NCBI GenBank assembly: GCA_016702705.1
Contig: JADJDM010000001.1
Coordinates: 496,001-560,000, forward strand
Direction of reading: 5' to 3'
DNA length: 64,000 bases
Source: Bacteroidota bacterium
GTDB lineage: Bacteria; Bacteroidota; Bacteroidia; B-17B0; Aurantibacillaceae
The notes below the pieces were generated by a model. That model saw only the letters and a program-made list of their open reading frames with translations, was not told the origin of the DNA and did not search any database. A program made the position numbers and the translations under genes. Of the stretch, positions 36,139-44,190 are shown one piece after another. Each line of letters begins with the position of its first letter. Positions within the stretch are counted from its first letter, which is position 1.

Positions 36139-38076
36139 TTACTTTACAATTATATTAAACTCCAATCTTCTATTTTTTGCATGCTCTTCCTCGGTACACT
36201 CAACTTTGTTTCCGCATTTATTTAGAAGTTTTGTTTCTCCGTAACCTCTTGCACTAATACGTTTTGATTCAATATTCTTAGATGTAATATATTCTAGCGC
36301 AGCTTGTGCTCTTTTTTCTGAAAGTTTTAAATTATAATCATCGCTACCTTTACTATCACTATGTGCGCTAATTTCAATTTTCATAGTTGGATTGTTTTTT
36401 AAAGCAAGAATAGCTTTATCTAATGTTTGCTTAGCAGCAGGAAGGAGCATTGCCTGATTAAATTCGAAGTAAATATTTTCGATGATTACTAAATTGTTTG
36501 TAGTAGGCTTTTTAGGGTCTTTACTTGCAAGGTTTAACCAAGGATCATCAATGTATAAATCATTCATTTTGTTTAAATCTCCAGGCAATAATTTGTAATC
36601 AAAACGTTGCCCTCTCTTTACAGATAGGTATTTTACAACTTTTCCATTGGGGTCATAAATAATAATACTTGAGTAGTTAATCATGTCCGTAGTATCGGCA
36701 AAACGCAAAACCAAGTTTTTGCTGTAAGGTAAATATCTAAATGTAAAATCCCCTTTACTATTTGTAGTTGCAGTATCAACAACTTTGTAGTTATTGTCGA
36801 GCAGGAGAATTTTTAAATTGCGTAAAGGATTATTTTCATTGTCGCCAACCATTTTGCCTTTCAAATCCATTTTTATATTAATATCCTCAATTAGTAGTTC
36901 ATTATATGATTTTACTTCGTTTGAAAGGAATTTAAATAAAAACTTACCTTTTTGTAAAGTATCTTTTTTATTAATCTCAACATCTTTATATGAGTACAGA
37001 TGTAAATGGCTATTGTCGTTTAGCCCTGATTCAGCTTCATCAATAGCAATAATAAAATTTTTATCGGGAGGCAATTTGCTAAACAAAAAATTACCAAACA
37101 TATTGGTTTGTGTTGTTTCAATAATTTCGTTTTTGTCAGATAGTAAGTAAACATTTTTATCTGCTAATAAAACATTTTCGCCCTTTTCTTCAACCATTAT
37201 TTTCCCCGCTAAAAATGGTATATAGGTATCATCAATTAAATGTTCAATTAATTTACTTTCATCATTATTCAAAAACTGTAAGTTTTGTTTTTCAATATTG
37301 TTTAAAAACGCAACTTTCTCTCTGTTGATGTTGTACATAAGAACTTTGCACATTAAACTATTATCAGCGGGATAAACCATAACTTTAGAAGTACTTTTTA
37401 TACCAACATTAGAAAAACTAAAAACACCAAACCTATTAGTTAGAGTGGTGCTTATTTCTTTATTGTTTGTGTCCAACAAAACTACTTTAGCTAAATTAAA
37501 AGGTGTTTTTGATTCGTTATCGCAAACAACTTTACCAGCAATATGGTGTTTCTTCTCTGCAACAATCGTTGGCGTAACAAATGATTTTGTTTCAGGAATA
37601 TTTTTTAGTTGAACCAAAAAATCTTTAATGTATTCTGTGTTATCAACAAATTTCGATTTGCCATCGAAATAAATTTTTGAAAATGGTTTTTCAAAAGTTT
37701 TTTGATTTATAGTTTGATTTCGAATGTGATAAAACGGGATAGTAATTTCATATTTAATTTTGTAATTTGTTTTGTCTTCGGGAATTGTTCCATTAATATC
37801 GGCGTGCATTACTGCGTAATTTTCTTTTTCGAAATAAATGGAATAATTTAAATTGTAATCAAGTTTTAATGAAAAAAAGCCGTTTTTACCTGAAGTTGTT
37901 TCTGCAAAAACTTTAGCGCCAACCATTGCTTTTACTTTTACATCTGGTAAAGCTTCTTCTTCAAATTTTGTATAGCCAGTATAAGTTAAGTTTTGAGCAA
38001 TAGTTGAATTGCAAATAAAAGAGCACCATAAAATAACAAAGCAAAAAGCTTTAACTATAAAAGTTCTTAAATTCAT
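36139..38076 (-). CDS. OmpA-family protein with multiple carboxypeptidase-regulatory-like domains
   Basis: A 645-residue envelope protein. A signal peptide (ending STIAQ) is followed by four or five Ig-like CarboxypepD_reg domains, each carrying a TTxxGxFxF-type strand (for example TTNSKGDFTFRYLP). The C-terminal OmpA/MotB domain (about 535-645) has IYFEFNQAMLLPAAKQTLD and AHSDSKGSDDYN, with the YNLKLSEKRAQAALEYI peptidoglycan-binding helix. It should tether the outer membrane or a surface complex to peptidoglycan. No barrel is visible, unlike classical OmpA. Confidence 0.88.
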   Translation of the reverse strand: MNLRTFIVKAFCFVILWCSFICNSTIAQNLTYTGYTKFEEEALPDVKVKAMVGAKVFAETTSGKNGFFSLKLDYNLNYSIYFEKENYAVMHADINGTIPEDKTNYKIKYEITIPFYHIRNQTINQKTFEKPFSKIYFDGKSKFVDNTEYIKDFLVQLKNIPETKSFVTPTIVAEKKHHIAGKVVCDNESKTPFNLAKVVLLDTNNKEISTTLTNRFGVFSFSNVGIKSTSKVMVYPADNSLMCKVLMYNINREKVAFLNNIEKQNLQFLNNDESKLIEHLIDDTYIPFLAGKIMVEEKGENVLLADKNVYLLSDKNEIIETTQTNMFGNFLFSKLPPDKNFIIAIDEAESGLNDNSHLHLYSYKDVEINKKDTLQKGKFLFKFLSNEVKSYNELLIEDINIKMDLKGKMVGDNENNPLRNLKILLLDNNYKVVDTATTNSKGDFTFRYLPYSKNLVLRFADTTDMINYSSIIIYDPNGKVVKYLSVKRGQRFDYKLLPGDLNKMNDLYIDDPWLNLASKDPKKPTTNNLVIIENIYFEFNQAMLLPAAKQTLDKAILALKNNPTMKIEISAHSDSKGSDDYNLKLSEKRAQAALEYITSKNIESKRISARGYGETKLLNKCGNKVECTEEEHAKNRRLEFNIIVK

Positions 38077-38145
38077 TAAATGAAAGTAGTAAAACTTTAA
38101 TAAAGCAACAAGTTTTTCAATTAAAATTTAAACTAAGTTTTTGGT

Positions 38146-39647
38146 TTAGTCATTCAGCTTAAGTACAGCCATAAATGCACTTTGCGGAATTTCCACATTT
38201 CCTACCGACTTCATTTTCTTTTTACCTTCTTTTTGCTTTTCTAATAATTTACGCTTACGAGAAATATCTCCACCATAACATTTTGCAGTTACATCCTTGC
38301 GAATAGCGCGGATGGTTTCACGGGCAATAATTTTTGCCCCTATGGCAGCTTGTATTGGAATCTCAAATTGTTGTCTTGGAATTAATTCTTTTAATTTCTC
38401 ACACATTTTTTTACCAAACTCGTGTGCATTGCTTTTGTGTATCAATGCCGACAAAGCATCTACAGGTTCGCTGTTTAATAACACATCTAATTTAACCAAA
38501 TCAGATTGTCTCATACCTGTGCGGTGATAATCAAAAGATGCATAACCTTTAGAAATTGATTTTAAACGATCGTAAAAATCAAATACAATTTCACCTACGG
38601 TAACAACTTCGCCACTTGTTTTGTAAGCTAGATAAGATACGTTTGGAACGGTTGTAATAACTGTCATGTTAAATTCGCGCTCCAAACGTTCTTGAATAAT
38701 TTCCATGTGTAGCATTCCTAAGAATCCGCAACGGAATCCGAATCCAAGAGCGGCAGATGATTCAGGCTCCCATGTTAATGACGCGTCATTTAACTGAAGC
38801 TTCTCCATACTGTAACGCAGCTCTTCAAAATCTTCTGTATCTACAGGATAAATACCTGCAAATACCATTGGTTTTACATCCTCGAATCCTTGAATCGCTT
38901 CTGTACAAGGGTTTGCAAGAGTAGTAATAGTATCACCAACTTTAACTTCTTTTGCTTCTTTAATACCTGAAATAATATATCCTACGTCACCTGTTTTTAC
39001 AACATCGCGTGGCTCGGGTCTTAATCGAAGCACTCCAACTTCATCAGCATTATAAACACCACCTGTATTTACAAATTTAATTTTCTCGCCTTTTTTTATT
39101 TCTCCGTTGTAAATTCTGAAATAGGCAATAATTCCTCTAAAGGGATTAAAAACAGAATCAAATATTAATGCTTGCAAAGGAGCTTTTTCTTCACCTTTTG
39201 GAGCAGGAATGCGCTCTACAATTGCCGCTAACATTTCGTGAACGCCTAATCCTGTTTTACCAGATGCAGCCATAATTTCATCTCTGTCGCAACCAAGTAA
39301 ATCAACAATTTGGTCTTTTACCAATTCAGGATCAGCACTAGGTAAATCAATTTTATTTAAGATAGGAATGATTGTTAAATCATGCTCCAATGCTAAGTAT
39401 AAATGTCAATAAGATTTAAAACGTATTTACCTTTTTCGGCAAGATCACCTTTGTATTCATAATCCATTTTTATGGCATGACTCTTAATGGTAATACCACG
39501 TTCTTTTTCAAGATCCATGTCGTCCAATACCTGAGCCTGCATTTCACGTTTGTTGATAGTATTGGTGTATTCCAATAAACGATCTGCTAAAGTACTTTTG
39601 CCATGATCAATATGGGCTATGATACAAAAATTACGGATATTCTTCAT
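38146..39647 (-). pseudogene. lepA: LepA (elongation factor 4), broken by two internal deletions
   Basis: The start (MKNIRNFCIIAHIDHGKST) and end (MKSVGNVEIPQSAFMAVLKLN) are clear LepA. Compared with the family's ~595 residues, two segments are missing. Near 39404 the DTPGH G3 motif and what follows is lost (about 38 codons, leaving about 112 nt deleted and a frameshift; stop at 39393). Near 38595 about 63 residues between GEVVTV and GEIVFDFYDRLK are lost in frame, covering much of domain V. The remaining sequence is well conserved. It is either a recent pseudogene or an assembly artefact. Confidence 0.88.
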
Positions 39648-39749
39648 CGCTAAATCTCTAGGTTTAATAAGCCAACGAAAATACGAAATTTTAGTGGGAT
39701 TATGACTTGTATGTTAAAATCAATATTTTTTGTAAATTGCAATGAATTT

Positions 39750-40094
39750 ATGATGAAAACCATGCAAATACGACTACTTACACCTCTTTTTTTACTTTTT
39801 TTCGTGGTTTCTTCATTTGCAGCTTCGGCAGGTAACCCCAGAAGAGTGAAGGCAACTATTAAAACCTCGGCTGAATGTATCTATTGTAAAGAGAATTTGG
39901 AAGAGTCGTTGAAAAAAGTAAAAGGAATAAGAAAAGTAAATTGCGATTATGTAAAGCATGAAGTTTATGTGGTTTACAATTCTAAAAAAATCACCATTGA
40001 AGAAATCAGAACAAAAATGAATGAGATGGGTTATGATGCTGATGATCAAAAGGCAAACTTTGATAAGTTTAAGAAAACGCAACCCGAAAAGTAG
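39750..40094 (+). CDS. Heavy-metal-associated (HMA) domain protein, exported
   Basis: A 114-residue protein from the ATG at 39750; the longer frame from 39702 adds a non-signal extension. A signal peptide ends near SFAASA. The HMA fold follows, with metal-binding CxxC as TSAECIYCKENLEESLKKV, then IRKVNCDYVKHEVYVVY and the last helix. It likely binds copper or another soft metal in the periplasm, or acts as a metallochaperone. No P-type ATPase is nearby. Confidence 0.82.
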   Translation: MMKTMQIRLLTPLFLLFFVVSSFAASAGNPRRVKATIKTSAECIYCKENLEESLKKVKGIRKVNCDYVKHEVYVVYNSKKITIEEIRTKMNEMGYDADDQKANFDKFKKTQPEK

Positions 40095-40128
40095 CAGAGT
40101 ACATTGTAACCAGTTAATGAAAGCTAAG

Positions 40129-40157
40129 TTGTGTTTTATGTAAATTTACTATCTTTG
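40129..40157 (+). promoter_or_regulatory. Promoter (TTG, 18 nt, TATCTTTG) for the SBBP-repeat T9SS gene
   Basis: A Bacteroidota-type -33 TTG at 40129-40131 and a perfect -7 box TATCTTTG at 40150-40157 lie 23 nt before the ATG at 40181. Confidence 0.6.
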
Positions 40158-40180
40158 ACGTAAATTTTACCTAATTCATC

Positions 40181-43100
40181 ATGAAAAAACAGTTATTCAT
40201 CACGTTTTTATCTTTTTTATTTGCCTTTCAACTAATTGCTCAAACTACACCTGCAACTTTGCAATGGGAGCGTTCGCAAAATGGAGTAATTGGCAGGAAC
40301 AATTATTTTGTGAAAACAAAAATTGACATCAACGGTAACACTTATGCTTTGGCAAATAGTGATGAAGATATGTTAGTTGTAAAATTTAATTCAAATGCAC
40401 AAGTAGTACAAACATATATTTATAATAATTCTTCCAATGCACCTGATTACGCAGCGGATTTGGAAGTTGATGCTTTGGGTAATGTATATATTTCGGGTTC
40501 AGCATTTATAAATTATATGTATTGGGCAACTATTGTTAAGTTTGATTCTCAGGGAAATCAATTATGGGTAATTAATTATTTACCCTCAAATAGTTGGATT
40601 TATCCTACTAGTGTTTCTGCTAATGCTATTGCTTTAGATGCTTCAGGAAATGTTTTTTTCACAGGCTCTGTAAACGATTCATTAATTGCTGGTAAAATAA
40701 GTTCTGCTGGAACTATTGCTTGGGTTACAACGGCAAATGTGAATGGAAGTAATATTGGTTCGGGTAAAGATATTGCAATTGATCAATTTGGTTCAGTATA
40801 TATTACTGGATCATATAAAAACTCATTATTAAATAATGATGCTGTTACAGTAAAATTTAATTCGAATGGAGCGCAACAATGGTTTAAAACAATTAGTGGC
40901 TTTAATAACGAGGCTGATGAGGCAATAAATATTGGAATCGATAATAGTTCCAATGTATATGTGGCTTCAAATATTGCAGATAGCACACTAGGTGCTTTTA
41001 ATAACTATTCGGTTTACCTTACTAAATATAATGCTTCAGGAGCACAGCAATGGCAAAAGAAATTCCACGAAAGCCCACAAGTACATTCATCGGCAGTAAA
41101 ACTGCATGTCGATAATATAGGTAACACCTATTTGGGAAGAAATATTATGTCCTCAGCGGGTTTTGGATATTCTGTAATCAATAAATACAATTCAACTGGT
41201 ACTTTGCTTCAAATATACACAATTGATGACCCTTTGTATGATAGAAATATTCTAACAGATATTTATGTTGATCAAAACGCAAATATTTATGCGGCTGGAA
41301 ATATTGATTTAACAGCAAAATTATTTTATGCGAAATACGGCCCTTTAGGTCATACATTGTTTTATAATGAATATGATCACAATGGATTTCCAAACATTTA
41401 TAGTATAGCGGGAATAGTGGCAGAACCAAATGGCTTTTTTAATGTGATTGCAAACATTAATGATTTATTTATGTTTCGAATTAATAACGCCGGAGTATAC
41501 CAATATGAAGGAATTTATTCAGGTGAAGGTAATGGAGGAGATGTAGCAGTTAAAACGATTGCTCAAGGAAGTAACTCTGTTTATGCCCTAGGAGAATTAA
41601 CAAATGCAAATACTTATATAGATGCTGTTTTAAGTAAATATGATACGCAAGGAAATATTTTATGGCAAAACACTTTTGATAATAACGCAGGTTATGATAA
41701 CGCTTATGATATGGGTAAAGATTCGGTATTTAATATTTACTTATTGAAGGCAAAATCAGGAGGAAGTGAAATAATAAAACATGATTCGATTGGTTCACCT
41801 GCGTGGACAAGTCCTACAGTTGGTTTATATCGTAAAATGATTGTTGCAAATGGAGGAAACGCTTACCTTGCTGGTCAAGGTGAACTTTTTGGAAATTTAT
41901 ACAAAGTATTCAAAGTTGGAAAATTAGATAATCTTGGAAATTTTGTTTACGAAAGTTCAATTGTTCAAGAAGCTGATGATTCATTAAACATTGGATCAAT
42001 GGTTGTAGATGATAATGAAAGAATTATTGCAGCTGGACATAGGAATTATGCAGCGGGTCAGCCAGGTCAAAAAACGAGAATTATAGTAGATAAATTTACA
42101 AACACGGGAGCTCTTCAGTGGCATAGAGAATTACCAATGTCAGATTCTACATCTACTGAAGCTTTTTACTATTCAAATGTTTCAAAGGTGTTAGTTGATG
42201 ATTTATTTAACACTTATGTTTTTGGTACACTAGGAACACCAACTATTTCAGGTCATGCTCAAGCATTTCTTGCAAAAATAAGTGACAATGGAACAATAGT
42301 TTATATCGTATATTATGATGGAAGTAGTACTTGGTTTGAAACATCTGGTGATATGAGATTTAATTCTAATGGCGATATAATTATGTACTCAGCAAGCACT
42401 AGTTATCATGTCATTAGAAAGATAGACCCTTCAAATGGGGCAATAATTTGGGAAAACGATGTAGCTATTGGAATTCCTGCTGGTGCAAAAGTTGTTAGAC
42501 TTGATGGAAGCAACGATATTTATTTCACCGGACAATCGGTATTCACTACAAATGGACGAGAAATTGTACTTGGTAAAATAAGTAATAATGGTGTATTGAG
42601 GTGGATAACAACTAAAGCTGGAGCAACACTAGGGAATAGTTATGCCGAATCAATGGATGTTACTAATAATGGAAGAATTTATATTGCAGCAAGTATGAGT
42701 AACCGAAACGGAACAGCATCTGATTTTTCTCTTTTAAAGTTCTGTGATATTGCTCAACCAACATTAAGCACGGCAGATCAAACACAAAATATTTGTCCAG
42801 GAGATAACGTAACTTTAGTTGCACCTAATAGCAATTCGTATTTGTGGAGTAATGGAACAACTACAAATGATTCTCTTGTTGCATCTGCAACAGGAAGCTA
42901 TTATTGTGCACTTTACAAATCAGATGGATGTTATAAAAATTCTGATACAATAAATGTATTAGTAAAACCCGTTCCTTCAACCCCTCAAATTTGTGCAGTT
43001 ACCGTAGATTCATTAAGCACACATAATATTATTTTTTGGGATAAGTCATCTATAGTTGGAGCTTCGGCATTTAATATATATCGTGAAGATTTGACTAATG

Positions 43101-43798
43101 TTTATAGTTATATAGGCACAGTAGTTTACGACAGTTTATCTGAGTTTCATGATTACGGTGCAAATCCAAACACAACAACAAAACGATATAAAATAACAGC
43201 GGTTGATACTTGCGGACAAGAAAGCCCTATGAGTAATTATCACAATACCTTGTACATTGTTTCTAATGGTACGGGACAGTTTTCATGGAACCCAATTTAT
43301 ACAATTGAGAACAATCCAAATCCAGTAAATAATTATTTATTAATGAGAGATGATGCGGGAACAGGTAACTGGACTCAAGTTGCATCAACTGCAGGAACTC
43401 AATTTATTATCAACGATGTAAATTATGCCTCCTATCCAACAGGCAGATGGAGGGTAGAAACGGCTTGGAACATTAGTTGTTTGGCAACTCGTGGAGCAAT
43501 CAATACCACCCGTTCAAACATAAAAACGCCAACATCAGTTGGGATAAATGAATTAAGTAATCAGAATTCCTTTGCAATAACCCCCAATCCAGCTAACGAA
43601 AGCGTAACAATTTCTGTTGACAGTAGAGAAGAAAACATGAAAATTGAAATCTACAACACACTTGGTCAAAAAGTAATCGAACAAAAATTAGAAAACACTG
43701 AAACTCAAATTTTGATATCAGAGTTACAAGCAGGAACCTATTTTGTAAAACTAAATGGGAAGCAAAATCAAACAACAAAAAAACTAATTAAGTACTAA
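40181..43798 (+). CDS. Giant secreted protein with beta-propeller (SBBP-like) repeats and T9SS sorting domain
   Basis: A 1205-residue T9SS cargo protein with a signal peptide (MKKQLFITFLSFLFAFQLIA). About a dozen repeats follow with GNVYISGSAF-, ITGSYKNSL- and YDTQGNILWQ-type strands, typical of SBBP beta-propeller repeats. After about 860 there is an Ig-like domain (CPGDNVTLVAPNSNSYLWSNG) and a ~190-residue module (QICAVTVDS to SVGINEL). The type A tail is ITPNPANESVTI then GTYFVKLNGKQNQTTKKLIKY. The module is shared with the next large T9SS protein. Confidence 0.88.
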   Translation: MKKQLFITFLSFLFAFQLIAQTTPATLQWERSQNGVIGRNNYFVKTKIDINGNTYALANSDEDMLVVKFNSNAQVVQTYIYNNSSNAPDYAADLEVDALGNVYISGSAFINYMYWATIVKFDSQGNQLWVINYLPSNSWIYPTSVSANAIALDASGNVFFTGSVNDSLIAGKISSAGTIAWVTTANVNGSNIGSGKDIAIDQFGSVYITGSYKNSLLNNDAVTVKFNSNGAQQWFKTISGFNNEADEAINIGIDNSSNVYVASNIADSTLGAFNNYSVYLTKYNASGAQQWQKKFHESPQVHSSAVKLHVDNIGNTYLGRNIMSSAGFGYSVINKYNSTGTLLQIYTIDDPLYDRNILTDIYVDQNANIYAAGNIDLTAKLFYAKYGPLGHTLFYNEYDHNGFPNIYSIAGIVAEPNGFFNVIANINDLFMFRINNAGVYQYEGIYSGEGNGGDVAVKTIAQGSNSVYALGELTNANTYIDAVLSKYDTQGNILWQNTFDNNAGYDNAYDMGKDSVFNIYLLKAKSGGSEIIKHDSIGSPAWTSPTVGLYRKMIVANGGNAYLAGQGELFGNLYKVFKVGKLDNLGNFVYESSIVQEADDSLNIGSMVVDDNERIIAAGHRNYAAGQPGQKTRIIVDKFTNTGALQWHRELPMSDSTSTEAFYYSNVSKVLVDDLFNTYVFGTLGTPTISGHAQAFLAKISDNGTIVYIVYYDGSSTWFETSGDMRFNSNGDIIMYSASTSYHVIRKIDPSNGAIIWENDVAIGIPAGAKVVRLDGSNDIYFTGQSVFTTNGREIVLGKISNNGVLRWITTKAGATLGNSYAESMDVTNNGRIYIAASMSNRNGTASDFSLLKFCDIAQPTLSTADQTQNICPGDNVTLVAPNSNSYLWSNGTTTNDSLVASATGSYYCALYKSDGCYKNSDTINVLVKPVPSTPQICAVTVDSLSTHNIIFWDKSSIVGASAFNIYREDLTNVYSYIGTVVYDSLSEFHDYGANPNTTTKRYKITAVDTCGQESPMSNYHNTLYIVSNGTGQFSWNPIYTIENNPNPVNNYLLMRDDAGTGNWTQVASTAGTQFIINDVNYASYPTGRWRVETAWNISCLATRGAINTTRSNIKTPTSVGINELSNQNSFAITPNPANESVTISVDSREENMKIEIYNTLGQKVIEQKLENTETQILISELQAGTYFVKLNGKQNQTTKKLIKY

Positions 43799-43815
43799 CT
43801 AAAAAAACCAAAAAC

Positions 43816-44148
43816 ATGAAAGGTTTATCAATAACAGGGTTTATTATTTCAATTTTAATATTCCTATTAGCAATGTATTTACAGTTTGTGGTTGTTCCAG
43901 CAGTTGCATCTTTAGAAAGAATGATTGATTATAGTGATGAATCAGGCTTATCGAGCATGATGTGGGCTCAAGCTCATTCTATGAAAGTAAATTTAGGTAT
44001 GATAACATTGTTTGGAGGGATATTGCCTTTTATACTTTGTATTATACCAGCACTAAAAACAAAAAGTAAACTTGCTTGGGTGGGCGTTGTTTTGTCTTTT
44101 ATTGCTATTGTTATAGGTATATTAAGTGGAACTCACATGTTTTCTTAA
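43816..44148 (+). CDS. Small membrane protein
   Basis: A 110-residue protein with three predicted helices: GFIISILIFLLAMYLQFVV, then MITLFGGILPFILCIIPAL, then LAWVGVVLSFIAIVIGIL. It begins 18 bp after the SBBP-repeat gene and is followed by a separate promoter for the next T9SS gene. No family is recognised; position suggests co-transcription with the upstream gene. It is probably real because the helices are regular and the start has a good context. Confidence 0.6.
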   Translation: MKGLSITGFIISILIFLLAMYLQFVVVPAVASLERMIDYSDESGLSSMMWAQAHSMKVNLGMITLFGGILPFILCIIPALKTKSKLAWVGVVLSFIAIVIGILSGTHMFS

Positions 44149-44154
44149 TTTTAT

Positions 44155-44162
44155 TACCTTTG
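44155..44162 (+). promoter_or_regulatory. -7 box (TACCTTTG) for the ELW-DGT repeat T9SS gene
   Basis: A TAnnTTTG box lies 28 nt upstream of the ATG at 44191. No convincing -33 TTG is visible at the expected spacing. Confidence 0.45.
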
Positions 44163-44190
44163 AATAGAAAATGATGTAAAAGAAAATTAA

